Assembly: GCA_017449745.1 (NCBI GenBank)
Contig: JAFTFD010000052.1
Coordinates: forward strand, 1-43,847
Reading direction: 5' to 3'
DNA length: 43,847 nt
DNA from: Lachnospiraceae bacterium
GTDB lineage: Bacteria; Bacillota; Clostridia; Lachnospirales; Lachnospiraceae
The notes beneath the pieces were generated by a model. That model was not told the DNA's origin and did no database searches. It saw nothing but the letters and a program-made list of their open reading frames with translations. Positions 24,010 through 32,544 of the stretch are shown here, one piece after another; within the stretch, counting starts at the first letter, position 1; each line of letters starts with the position of its first letter. Both the position numbers and the translations under genes were made by a program.

Positions 24010-26178
24010 TCAGGATTCATGACCTGGTACCGATTGGAGTGCAGAATAGAAGATAGCCGGAATCAGACAGCAGACAGCTGCCAGCATCAGGATCCACATA
24101 CCGTTCTCACTCTCATCTGCGGTCACAGGAAGCGGGCGGTCCGCCTTTCCTGCTGATGAGCCGGTATTTCCTGCTGCGGCTGTTACCGCTACAGCGGTTC
24201 CTGTCGATCCGCCTGTACCTCCGCCGGAAGGAACTGCTGCCGGATTGCCGGAAACCGCATTTACAGCGGTTTCTGCATTATTATCTCCACCCCGGGTCTG
24301 AATCGTATTTCCGGAGATCGTTACCGGCGTGCTGGTGCTGGTATGTACTTCAAACACAGGCTGTGCAGGCTTTACTACTGTATTGATGACCACCGGTGTC
24401 TGTTCTGATTTTTCTGACGCTGCCTGCGGTTTTTTCTCTTGTTCTTGTGGCTCCTCTTTCGGCTGTTTTTGTTCTTCGGACTGCTTTTGCATTTCCGGTT
24501 GTTTCTGCTCTTCCGGTTGTTTCTGTTGTTGAGTTTGCTCCGGTGTCTTCTGTTCCGGATCCGGCAAAGGCTCCGTACCGGTGTCAATGGACTCTATGCT
24601 CTTCAGCTTCACCTTAGGGATCGGGAAATACGCCAATGCCTCTTCCTTGCTGTCATTTTCATAGACGCCGGATATTTCCGCATTTGTGGGGACCCACCCT
24701 TGAGAGGTGCTGTCCGGCTTACGAACTATATCAAACAAAACAGCCAGCTTATTTTCCCTGAAATCAAATCCGCTCACTTTAACGGTGTCTGCAGAAGACA
24801 CCACTTTCAGATCTTTCTCTTTGTATGCTCCCCAGGCTGCAGCTGTCTTTGTTTCTGCACTTTCTGTTCCGGATCCGTCAGAACTCCCGCTGCCTCCTTC
24901 TGTCCCGCCTGAGACGATCCTCTCAGCAATAAATGTCCTGATCTGACTGCCTTCCTTCACCTTAAAATCTTTTGCGATAATATCCCTCACCTGGGAATTT
25001 TCTGTAAGGCAGGGATCGTAAACAGGTCTGCTGCTCACCAGCCCTGTGAAGATCTGTGTCAAAGAAGCCATATCCTGCGCCGTAAGATAATAACATGTGC
25101 CGTCTTCCGCGATCGTTCTGCCTTCCGCCCCGCGATCTGTAACGTCTGGCAGGTCCATGGACATTGCGCGGGGATTATTGGAAGAGATCAGATGCATGAA
25201 GCGGTCTGTCATTGCGCAGGCATTATCAATAGTAGTATTAACAGCCGGCCCGCCTTCATAGGAGACCTCCTGCCACATGTAGAGAAAGTTCTGCTCTGTT
25301 CCGTCTGCCGGATCTTTTTGGTATGCCGGAAGGGGACTGCCTGCGTTGACATTTGCACGGTTCTCAATACTCACAGCATATATGCGGACGCCTGCTGTTT
25401 TCAGCCTTGCAGCGCAGGCCAGAGCCGCATTGGCTACGGAAGGCTGAAAGCCATCCTGATCATTAGGCTGTCCATCTGTAAGGAGAATGACGATCTTATC
25501 CCGTTCATTCGATTCTGCAGCGATCAGCTGCTCTGTATACAGCATACCCAGATCCGTTCTTGTCAGATGGCTGCATTCCAGTCCCCCGACCGCGGTCTTC
25601 AACTGTTCTGCTCCTGCTGCGGTCACCGGGGTAAGTCCGCAGACAACGCCGGAATGCTCCGCATCCGAAAACCGGACAATGGCGATCCTGCTCTGTTCCT
25701 GCTCCGCTGCCGACGGATTCCTTGCCGCCGCCATTTCTACAAACTCTGATGCCGCTTTTTTAAGGGCCCCGAAGCGCTTTCCGTCCGGTGAATCCGGGTA
25801 ATCAAAATAGCTCATGCTGGTGGAGACATCCAGAACCAGATAATAGTCCGCCGGTCTTTCATAGTCACTGATGCCGCTGTCAGCATATGCCTCCAGCATA
25901 ACGGTATATACCCCTTCGCCCTGAGGGAAGATCTTTTTATCCAGATGCAGGCCTTTTCTGCCCTCTCCGGGAGCATCTTCGTACAGGATTTCTTCATCAG
26001 TTTGTGATACAATCGGTTCCGGAGCGGTCTCCTGGGCCGCGGCTTCCGAAACGGAGACCGACATGCACAGAAAGGCTGCCGCAATCACAACGGACAATAT
26101 TTCTCCCATTATCCTGTAACCGCTTCTAATAGTTCCTGGATGATTCCCACTACGTCTGAATATCTTATCTGTTCTCAT
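24010..26178 (-). CDS. Secreted VWA-domain surface protein with Gln/Lys/Pro-rich linker and sortase-like C terminus
   Basis: The 722-residue exported protein has a signal peptide (about 24-50, MGEILSVVIAAAFLCMSVSVSEAAA), a von Willebrand factor A domain (about 100-330) with MIDAS residues VLDVSTSMS, a Thr in HLTRTDLG and ILLTDGQPND, then a beta-rich region (about 380-540). A KQPEEQ-type repeat linker follows (about 545-600), then a Gly/Ala/Thr stretch and finally LPVTA, a hydrophobic helix and a short tail. LPVTA plus a helix resembles a sortase signal, but the tail lacks the usual basic residues. AGGGGA precedes ATG 26178. It is divergent from a LytTR regulator. Confidence 0.85.
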   Translation of the reverse strand: MRTDKIFRRSGNHPGTIRSGYRIMGEILSVVIAAAFLCMSVSVSEAAAQETAPEPIVSQTDEEILYEDAPGEGRKGLHLDKKIFPQGEGVYTVMLEAYADSGISDYERPADYYLVLDVSTSMSYFDYPDSPDGKRFGALKKAASEFVEMAAARNPSAAEQEQSRIAIVRFSDAEHSGVVCGLTPVTAAGAEQLKTAVGGLECSHLTRTDLGMLYTEQLIAAESNERDKIVILLTDGQPNDQDGFQPSVANAALACAARLKTAGVRIYAVSIENRANVNAGSPLPAYQKDPADGTEQNFLYMWQEVSYEGGPAVNTTIDNACAMTDRFMHLISSNNPRAMSMDLPDVTDRGAEGRTIAEDGTCYYLTAQDMASLTQIFTGLVSSRPVYDPCLTENSQVRDIIAKDFKVKEGSQIRTFIAERIVSGGTEGGSGSSDGSGTESAETKTAAAWGAYKEKDLKVVSSADTVKVSGFDFRENKLAVLFDIVRKPDSTSQGWVPTNAEISGVYENDSKEEALAYFPIPKVKLKSIESIDTGTEPLPDPEQKTPEQTQQQKQPEEQKQPEMQKQSEEQKQPKEEPQEQEKKPQAASEKSEQTPVVINTVVKPAQPVFEVHTSTSTPVTISGNTIQTRGGDNNAETAVNAVSGNPAAVPSGGGTGGSTGTAVAVTAAAGNTGSSAGKADRPLPVTADESENGMWILMLAAVCCLIPAIFYSALQSVPGHES

Positions 26179-26292
26179 GATATTTCCCCTTAGATTTGAT
26201 GATAGATGTGCTGCTCAGAGATTGCTCAGAAGTGATGCATGCGCTGACCGCATGTTATAGATTATAGCGACCACCCTGAAATAGGAAAGAGC

Positions 26293-26332
26293 TCTGGCAC
26301 GAAATGCAGAAATCAGGCACGAAATACAAAAT
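26293..26332 (+). repeat. Two tandem 20-bp repeats with GGCACGAAAT cores (candidate LytTR operator)
   Basis: The 10-mer GGCACGAAAT occurs at 26296-26305 and 26316-26325, exactly 20 bp (two helical turns) apart. The surrounding 20-base units match at 16 of 20 positions. LytTR regulators bind direct repeats on one helix face, and the repeats lie between the VWA gene and the LytTR gene. Confidence 0.6.
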
Positions 26333-26334
26333 CA

Positions 26335-26357
26335 TGGGGGCATGGAACCTGTCCCCA
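26335..26357. repeat. REP-like GGGG/CCCC hairpin
   Basis: TGGGG pairs with CCCCA around a 13-base loop. On the minus strand it begins TGGGGACAGG, similar to the ends of the palindromic element at 27557-27883 (TGGGACAGGG). No U-tract follows. Confidence 0.35.
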
Positions 26358-26379
26358 CTTACACAACGAGGAAAAGCCT

Positions 26380-26940
26380 TTGAATTTTAAAACCAGCAAT
26401 CAGAAAAGAAAGATCCGGAAGGTCACTGTCAACGATTTGGATAGAGAAGAGACCTACAGACTTGCACTGCAGCTTCATGCCAGGATGCGGTCGAAAGGAG
26501 AATCTGTAAAGATCCTCATTAACGAGAATACGGACACATGCAGGCCGGTTCTGTATTTCCAGGTTTCCGGAAGTAATTCTGAGATCTGCATTCCATACTG
26601 CAGGATCCTCAGTATCGTCTCCGACAGACATTATGTTTTCGTGCGTTGTACCGGCGGCATCCAGAAAAAGATCCGGACAACTTTTCGCTCTGTCACAGAA
26701 CAGCTCCTTCAGCCGGTTACTTTCCTGCCGGATCAGTTCTCACCGGAGCTGTCACCATCGGAGCATCAGGGAAAAGGCTCTTTTCTGCTGGTCAACCGTG
26801 GCGTACTGGTGAATATGGACCATGTCAGGAGAATTGATAAAAGAACTCTTGTCCTGGATGACGGCTTCTGCTGCACGATCCACTCCCGTTACGCCAAAAA
26901 AATAACGGAGCAGTACGAAATGTATCTGCTCCGTAAATAA
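26380..26940 (+). CDS. LytTR-domain DNA-binding regulator without receiver domain
   Basis: The 186-residue protein has an N-terminal region (about 1-80) of unclear fold that is not a phospho-receiver. The LytTR domain (about 85-185) has IPYCRILSIVSDRHYVFVRC, FLLVNRGVLVNMDHVRRID and LDDGFCCTIHSRYAKKI. The start is TTG at 26380, with GAGG 8 bases upstream; no ATG gives a full-length product. Stand-alone LytTR proteins usually regulate a neighbour. The divergent VWA surface protein gene and the 20-bp tandem repeats between them make that gene, and the regulator itself, the likely targets. Confidence 0.85.
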   Translation: MNFKTSNQKRKIRKVTVNDLDREETYRLALQLHARMRSKGESVKILINENTDTCRPVLYFQVSGSNSEICIPYCRILSIVSDRHYVFVRCTGGIQKKIRTTFRSVTEQLLQPVTFLPDQFSPELSPSEHQGKGSFLLVNRGVLVNMDHVRRIDKRTLVLDDGFCCTIHSRYAKKITEQYEMYLLRK

Positions 26941-26981
26941 GTAAAATTCTGGCATCCCGCATGGGAGGCATATTTATTCCC

Positions 26982-27467
26982 TTACTCCACCACGATCGTT
27001 TTGATCTTCTGTTCCTTCAGGGGACGGTCGCTCCAGTCGGTCCTGACGCCTGCGATCTCATCGAGGACATCCAGGCCTTCCGTTATTTTTCCGAATGCTG
27101 CATAGGCACCGTCAAGGTGCGGCGCATCCTGGTGCATGATAAAGAACTGGCTGCCGGCGGAATCCGGGTTCATGGACCTTGCCATGGAAAGAACGCCGCG
27201 AGTATGCTTGAGATCATTTTTGACGCCGTTCTGGGCAAACTCACCCTTGATTGAATAACCGGGACCGCCCATGCCGCTTCCCTCCGGGTCGCCGCCCTGG
27301 ATCATGAATCCTTTAATGACGCGGTGGAAGATCAGCCCGTCATAGAAATTCTCATCGACAAGCTTTTTAAAATTATCAACGGTGATCGGGGCAACATCGG
27401 GATAAAGCTCTCCCTTCATGACACCGCCATTCTCCATTGTGATCGTAACTGTATATTTCTGATCCAT
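26982..27467 (-). CDS. Cyclophilin-type peptidyl-prolyl cis-trans isomerase
   Basis: The 161-residue single-domain cyclophilin catalyses proline isomerisation in protein folding. The active-site Arg is in FHRVIKGFMIQGGD, and also seen are GVLSMARSMNPDSAGSQFFI and AAFGKITEGLDVLDEIA. No signal peptide, so cytoplasmic. ATG 27467 is preceded by AGGAGGAT; a longer in-frame ORF begins upstream of this site and is rejected. Confidence 0.94.
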   Translation of the reverse strand: MDQKYTVTITMENGGVMKGELYPDVAPITVDNFKKLVDENFYDGLIFHRVIKGFMIQGGDPEGSGMGGPGYSIKGEFAQNGVKNDLKHTRGVLSMARSMNPDSAGSQFFIMHQDAPHLDGAYAAFGKITEGLDVLDEIAGVRTDWSDRPLKEQKIKTIVVE

Positions 27468-27556
27468 TGTATCCTCCTGATATATCTGGTCTTTTATTCC
27501 TCGCGGGCGTATCCGCAAGTGCCTATATCATATCAGAAACTCCTTTTTATGAAAAG

Positions 27557-27883
27557 TGGGACAGGGGGACAGACCCCTTTGTCCCGTTCCTTGACAGGCA
27601 AGCCGTGGCAGGTGTCTGCCGCATCTGCTGTGAATGAGTGCTTAGATCTACTTCATTTGTCATGAGTGTAAGACAGGATAAGGGGCAGCGTTTCACGCTG
27701 CCCCTTAAAGCCGACTGTTTGAGTATCCGCGCATCAGCGCGGATGCGAGTTTGGAGGCTGTGCCTGCCTGTAACGAATGATAAATGTTAGTAGATCTTGC
27801 GCGAAGAAACCGCAGATGCGGCAGACACCTGCCACGGTTTGCCTATCAAAAAATGGGACAAAGGGGTCAGTCCCCTTGTCCCA
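27557..27883. repeat. 327-bp palindromic element with 72-bp inverted terminal repeats (MITE/REP-like)
   Basis: The left arm (27557-27628) and right arm (27812-27883) are inverted repeats matching at 65 of 72 positions, and weaker pairing continues inwards (AGATCTACT on both sides). Each arm starts with its own palindrome (GGGACA...TGTCCC). The centre holds two perfect hairpins: a 12-bp stem at 27679-27707 (loop TTTCA) and an 8-bp stem at 27725-27744 (loop ATCA). There is no coding potential. It fills the gap between the cyclophilin gene and the end of the second sugar operon, ending 7 bases before the last permease stop codon. Confidence 0.8.
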
Positions 27884-27890
27884 TTATGAT

Positions 27891-28778
27891 TTAACCCTTT
27901 ACAGCACCCATCGCAAGTCCTTTTGCGAAGTATTTCTGGAAGAAAGGATAGATGATCAGGACCGGCAGGATGCCTACGAAGGCGATCGCCATACGGACCG
28001 TCGTTGTCGGCAGGTCACCGATGTTGACGCCGCCCGTGGCATTGGATGCCAGGAACTGAATGTTCTCATTGATGTTGTTCAGGATGTTCTGGATCGTGTA
28101 GAGCTGCTTGCCCTTTGCATCGATGTAGTACAGTCCGTTTGTCCAGTCGTTCCAGTAGGAAAGACCTGTCATCAGGCCGCTGGTTGCCAGGATCGGAACG
28201 GAGAGCGGAAGCGCAATGTGGAAGAAGTTGTAGAACTCGCCTGCGCCGTCGATGCGGGCTGCTTCATACAGCTCTGCGGGTACACTGTTCTCGAAATAAT
28301 TGCGGACCAGCATGATCATGAATCCGCTCATGAGGAGGTTCGGAATGATCAGTCCCCAGATCGTATTCTTGACGTGGAAGGTCTTGACATACATGACGTA
28401 GGTCGGGACCACGCCGCCGTTGAACAGCATCGTGAAAACGATGAAGAAGTTCAGCAGTTTTCTGCCGGGGAGCTTCTTCTGCGAGAGCATGTAAGCCAAC
28501 ATTGCCGTAAAAATAACGGACAGGGACGTGCCGATCGCTGTAACGAGGATCGTCATCATGTATGCGCGGCCGATCATCGCCCACTGCTGTGAAATGTATC
28601 CGAATGCCGCCGTAGAGAACTTTCTCGGAAAATAAGAGAAGCCGTCTGTTATGGCTACCTGTTCATCAGTGAAGGACGCGATGATCAGCAGGATAAAGGG
28701 AAGGATCGCCAGAAGCGAATTGATCATCAGGATCACATTGGCAGCCAGCTGCCATCTTTTCTGAGACTGTGATTTCAT
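27891..28778 (-). CDS. Carbohydrate ABC permease, LplC/YtcP type
   Basis: The 295-residue membrane permease has about six helices and the EAA loop SVPAELYEAARIDGAGEFYNFF. The C terminus YFAKGLAMGAVKG is typical of the LplC/YtcP family, which carries complex or oligomeric sugars. Last gene of the yesMN-lipoprotein-permease cluster. Start 18 bases downstream of the previous permease's stop. Confidence 0.92.
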   Translation of the reverse strand: MKSQSQKRWQLAANVILMINSLLAILPFILLIIASFTDEQVAITDGFSYFPRKFSTAAFGYISQQWAMIGRAYMMTILVTAIGTSLSVIFTAMLAYMLSQKKLPGRKLLNFFIVFTMLFNGGVVPTYVMYVKTFHVKNTIWGLIIPNLLMSGFMIMLVRNYFENSVPAELYEAARIDGAGEFYNFFHIALPLSVPILATSGLMTGLSYWNDWTNGLYYIDAKGKQLYTIQNILNNINENIQFLASNATGGVNIGDLPTTTVRMAIAFVGILPVLIIYPFFQKYFAKGLAMGAVKG

Positions 28779-28796
28779 ATGCTGATTCCTCCCTTC

Positions 28797-29750
28797 TTAG
28801 AATAATGAGCTGTTTTCGTCCAGCTTTGATACGATCTTGTTTGCAGTTACAATAAAGATAAATCCAACCACGGACTGGATGAAGGAAGCAGCTGCGGACA
28901 TACCGACATTGTTGAGCTGCATCAATGCTCTGTATACATAGGTATCAATGGTTTGTGTGACCGGAAACAGAGGCGACTGCATCATAGGTACCTGGTAGAA
29001 CAGGCCGAAGTCGGAACGGAAGATCTGTCCCATATTCAGGATCAGAAGCATCAGGATCGTAGGCTTTAACAGCGGGATCGTGATGAGCCGTATCTGCTGC
29101 CACTTGGTTGCGCCGTCAAGAGATGCTGCTTCATAATAACCGGGATCAATGCCCAGCAGGCTTGACAGATACAGGATCATACCGAATCCGATTCCTCTCC
29201 ACTCGTGTACGAAGGTCAGGATAAACGGCCAGAACTTGGGCTGCTGGTAGAACTGGATCGTGTTGCCGGTCAAATGCTCCAGCCCCTTTGTGATCAGTCC
29301 GGAGGAAGGGGACAGGTAGGCATAGACAAGGTAGGCGATGACGACCATGGACATCAGATAAGGCAGCAGGATCGCTGTCTGATAAAATTTCTTTGCGATC
29401 TTATTATTGACCTCATTGAGCAGAATGGCTGCACCGACACCGATCACCATGCCGATAAAGATCCATGCAATGTTATACAGAAGCGTATTGCGGATTATGA
29501 TAAAAGCATCCTTGGATTTGAACAGGAACTCAAAGTTCTTGAACCCGATCCACGGGCTGTCCCACATACCCTTTGCATAGTTAAAGTTCTTGAATGCGAT
29601 CTGCAGGCCCGCGAGAGGCATGTAGTTGTTAATAAAAATATAAATGAGTCCCGGAGCTCCCATCAGGTAAAAAGGAAGCCAGTGCAGAAAAGCAGCACCA
29701 AACGACTTTTTGTTCCCTGTGGGAGATGTGTTTTTCTTTTCAGATGCCAC
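28797..29750 (-). CDS. Carbohydrate ABC permease, LplB/YteP type
   Basis: The 317-residue membrane permease has about six helices and the EAA loop DPGYYEAASLDGATKWQQIRLITIPLL. AYLSPSSGLI and GFKNFEFLF match the LplB/YteP family. It pairs with the downstream LplC-type permease as a heterodimer. No ATPase gene nearby. Confidence 0.92.
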   Translation of the reverse strand: MASEKKNTSPTGNKKSFGAAFLHWLPFYLMGAPGLIYIFINNYMPLAGLQIAFKNFNYAKGMWDSPWIGFKNFEFLFKSKDAFIIIRNTLLYNIAWIFIGMVIGVGAAILLNEVNNKIAKKFYQTAILLPYLMSMVVIAYLVYAYLSPSSGLITKGLEHLTGNTIQFYQQPKFWPFILTFVHEWRGIGFGMILYLSSLLGIDPGYYEAASLDGATKWQQIRLITIPLLKPTILMLLILNMGQIFRSDFGLFYQVPMMQSPLFPVTQTIDTYVYRALMQLNNVGMSAAASFIQSVVGFIFIVTANKIVSKLDENSSLF

Positions 29751-29785
29751 GATATTTCCCCCTTTGCGGATAGTTCAGAAAACAA

Positions 29786-29823
29786 GCCGCCGCCCGTATC
29801 TGCAATGAGATCAGAGCGGCGGC
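29786..29823 (-). terminator. Hairpin between solute-binding protein gene and permease genes
   Basis: GCCGCCGC pairs with GCGGCGGC (8 bp, all G-C) and is followed on the minus strand by TTGTTTT. Its position matches the malE-malF hairpin, so it probably lowers permease expression relative to the binding protein. Confidence 0.65.
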
Positions 29824-29866
29824 CCCTATCTATAAATCTTCAGCTTTTCATACAGCCTGACTGTTT

Positions 29867-31438
29867 TTACTGTGCCAGATATGCATCCAGCTGCTCCTGG
29901 TTGCCTGCGATGACATCGTTGATGCCAGCCTGCTCCAGAGAAGCAACGAGGTCATCCACGCCTGCCTTTACATCGGAAATCTGTCCTGCATTCAGCATAG
30001 GAAGCTTCTCCTGCAGTACTGCGGAGATAGCAGCGGCTTCTGTCGGATACATTTCCGCGTTGAAGGAGTAGCCAAACGCCTTGGAGCGCTTTGCCTCCTC
30101 ATTGAATGCTTTCAGGTCATCAATATAACTGTCTGTGAGAGGTGCAAGGACATATCTCATTGTAGGATCGCCAAAGTGTGAGAATGACGTATAATATCCG
30201 CTGTGATCCGCATTCGGAGTGCCCTCGTATGTAATAACGTTCTCTGTTCCTTCTACTCTCGCGTAGTCAAGTCCTTCGACGCCATAGTTCAGAAGGTTTG
30301 CCACATCCCTGTCGGAATAGATCAGGTTCAGCAGATCCATGCACTTGTCAGGTCTTTCAGATGTAGCCGCAATACCAAGCATCATTTCAACAACGCCGCC
30401 CGTCATGGTGATGCCGTCAGCCATCTTGATAATACCCGTCTCGAAGTCCGGTGAGAGCCATACTGCGATCTGATCCGGTGTGTAGGCTGTAGATGTGCAG
30501 AAGACCTGCTGGTTAGCAAACAGCTGCTGAACAGATGTGGAATCCGTCATCTGATCCGCCGGAAGATATCCGTTGTCAAACCAGTCTTTCTGACGCTCAC
30601 AGAATTTTTCGAAAATATCGGAAGCATAGACATTCTCAATTGTCGAACTGTTTGCGGGATCCAGGATAACGCCGTAGTCACCGGAAGCTCCGAATACATC
30701 AAAGCCGGACTCAAACTTGAGGTTCAACTGGCTGGAATTGCCGTACTTTGTAAAGTAAATGCCGTGCTCCTTGCAGATCTTGGCAGCCTCGGTCAGTTCA
30801 TCCCAGGTCATGTAATCATGCATATCGATTCCCCACTCTTCCGCGAGCGTTTTATTGTAGGCAAATCCGCCGGTCATTGCTGAGTAGGGGTAACCTGTCA
30901 GGGCATATGTCACACCATTGATTTTCTGTGCTTCCGCAACATCTGCTGTCACGGCAGCAGCGGCCTGTCCTCTCTCTGCAAGAAGGTCATCCAGAGGCAG
31001 CAGGACACCGTCAGAAACAGCATTGCTCATGGAATAAACAAGACCTACCGTAACGATATCCATCTTTTCGCCGCCGGCGATACCCATTGTTGTCGTTGTG
31101 CCCATGTCGCCGATGAACAGTGGCTGGATATCAACAGTTGCATTGATTTTCTCAAGAGTGATCTTATTGAGTTCTTCCTCAACCTTGTCGAGGTCATTAT
31201 TGGACTCATTCAGTCCAATCAATGTAATGGCGATCTCATAGGGATCCTCGTCGAAATTGATAACGGATGCCTCAGCTGCCGGAGCGCCCTCCTCTGCGGG
31301 AGCTGCCTCTTCAGCCGCTGTCTCTGCCCCTGCAGCAGGTGCGCTTGCTGCGGGAGCTTCTGTCTTTCCGCCGCAGCCTGCAAGCATCATTGTGCTCATT
31401 GCGCCGACGAGAACCATACTGATCAGCTTTTTCTTCAT
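29867..31438 (-). CDS. Extracellular sugar-binding lipoprotein (LplA/YtcQ type)
   Basis: The 523-residue lipoprotein has a signal peptide ending in lipobox LAGC (Cys22), an Ala/Glu/Pro spacer (about 25-58) and a large family 1 solute-binding domain, longer than the MalE type as usual for LplA/YtcQ proteins. The ligand is unknown; the divergent GH3 beta-glucosidase suggests beta-linked oligosaccharides. ATG 31438 has GGAGGA upstream; the longer in-frame reading is rejected because it places the signal peptide internally. Confidence 0.92.
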   Translation of the reverse strand: MKKKLISMVLVGAMSTMMLAGCGGKTEAPAASAPAAGAETAAEEAAPAEEGAPAAEASVINFDEDPYEIAITLIGLNESNNDLDKVEEELNKITLEKINATVDIQPLFIGDMGTTTTMGIAGGEKMDIVTVGLVYSMSNAVSDGVLLPLDDLLAERGQAAAAVTADVAEAQKINGVTYALTGYPYSAMTGGFAYNKTLAEEWGIDMHDYMTWDELTEAAKICKEHGIYFTKYGNSSQLNLKFESGFDVFGASGDYGVILDPANSSTIENVYASDIFEKFCERQKDWFDNGYLPADQMTDSTSVQQLFANQQVFCTSTAYTPDQIAVWLSPDFETGIIKMADGITMTGGVVEMMLGIAATSERPDKCMDLLNLIYSDRDVANLLNYGVEGLDYARVEGTENVITYEGTPNADHSGYYTSFSHFGDPTMRYVLAPLTDSYIDDLKAFNEEAKRSKAFGYSFNAEMYPTEAAAISAVLQEKLPMLNAGQISDVKAGVDDLVASLEQAGINDVIAGNQEQLDAYLAQ

Positions 31439-31558
31439 GTTTTCTCTTCCTCCTTTTAGCAGGTCCGGCTCTTTCTCTGCCACTTTTCCTTTGGAATAAT
31501 CCCCGCAAACAGAGGTCCGGACTTTACAGGTTATCACCCTCTACGGGCTCAGTTTATG

Positions 31559-31587
31559 CTAATACAATAACAGGTGAGGATGTCCAA
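31559..31587 (-). promoter_or_regulatory. Promoter of the solute-binding protein operon
   Basis: On the minus strand TTGGAC (31587-31582), exact 17-base spacer, TATTAG (31564-31559). The -35 lies in the spacer of a perfect inverted repeat. Confidence 0.45.
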
Positions 31588-31608
31588 AAATAGAACAATC
31601 CTCACCTG
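31571..31608. promoter_or_regulatory. 11-bp perfect inverted repeat spanning the -35 (operator or terminator of yesN)
   Basis: CAGGTGAGGAT (31571-31581) and ATCCTCACCTG (31598-31608) are exact inverted copies with a 16-base spacer. It could be an operator of the following promoter or a hairpin ending the yesMN message. No strong U-tract follows on the minus strand. Confidence 0.5.
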
Positions 31609-31713
31609 AAATAGTTCGAAAATGACTTGCCGCAATTCTTACGTTTTATCATAATCGGAGCAAAACAGCCGTCTGAACCGGTAAGATCCGACACGGCGGA
31701 TACGCGGCGGATC

Positions 31714-32487
31714 TTACAGCTGCCCCTGCTCCTGCCTGTATTTTTTGGGGCTCATCCCGGTCGCTCTTTTAAAGATCTTTGTAAAATAGGAATAATTTGC
31801 GTATCCGACCGAATCCGCCACCTGGTTGATCGGATAATCCGTCTTAAGCAGGATCTCCTTGGCCAGTTTGATCCTCTCGTCCGTAATATACTCGAGAATG
31901 GAGACCCCCATTTCTTTCTTAAAGAGTCTCATCAGGTATTGCGCGTTCAGATGGACTTCCTCCGCAATATCATCAATACAGATGTTTTCCTGGATATGCT
32001 TCAGGATAAAGTGCTTTGCCGAGTGAATGGATGCATTATGGGGCTCACCCGCTTCCTGGTTCGCGATATCCATCCGGATGTTTTCCGGGATCTGAACCGT
32101 CTCCGCAGTGCTGCGGTTCAGCCGTCCGACCAGTTCTGTCAGGATCTTATCCATCTCATCATAATCGATCGGCTTCAAGATATAATCCGCGCTGCCAAGG
32201 CGCATAGCCTCTCTCATGTAGTCATACTCGGGATGGCAGGTAACATAGATGCACTCCGTGGCAGGATAATACATTTTGACCCACTCAAACAGTTCAATGC
32301 CATTTCCCTGCGGCATTTCCACATCAGAGAGCATGAAGTCTATTTTCTCTTTCCGGAAGATCTCCTGCGCCTGCTCCATGGACCCGGCGGTAAAGACCAT
32401 ATCTACACCATATTTGTCCCACTGGATCCGGCGGTTCATAGCATTTACGACGACCGCCTCATCGTCTACCAGTAATGCATGCAGCAT
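31714..32487 (-). CDS. yesN: AraC-type response regulator, YesN family (short form)
   Basis: The 257-residue regulator has an N-terminal receiver (about 1-120, phospho-acceptor Asp in FMLSDVEMPQG) and two AraC helix-turn-helix motifs (about 155-255, with DDIAEEVHLNAQYLMRLFKKEMG and VGYANYSYFTKIFKRATGMSPKKYR). It is shorter than many YesN proteins because the long linker is missing. It pairs with the upstream YesM-type kinase (58-base gap) and probably activates the following sugar transporter genes. Confidence 0.92.
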   Translation of the reverse strand: MLHALLVDDEAVVVNAMNRRIQWDKYGVDMVFTAGSMEQAQEIFRKEKIDFMLSDVEMPQGNGIELFEWVKMYYPATECIYVTCHPEYDYMREAMRLGSADYILKPIDYDEMDKILTELVGRLNRSTAETVQIPENIRMDIANQEAGEPHNASIHSAKHFILKHIQENICIDDIAEEVHLNAQYLMRLFKKEMGVSILEYITDERIKLAKEILLKTDYPINQVADSVGYANYSYFTKIFKRATGMSPKKYRQEQGQL

Positions 32488-32544
32488 TTATTTCCTCCTG
32501 TTCTGCCGATACCGAAACGCGTCCGGGCGAAGATATCTGTCCGC

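Noticed and set aside
26335-26357. GGGG/CCCC hairpin as a terminator of the VWA or LytTR gene
   Set aside because: It lies upstream of both genes and has no U-tract; kept only as a REP-like repeat.
27547-27889. TTATGA on both sides of the palindromic element as a target-site duplication
   Set aside because: The left copy is separated from the arm by four extra bases, and six A/T-rich bases match easily by chance.
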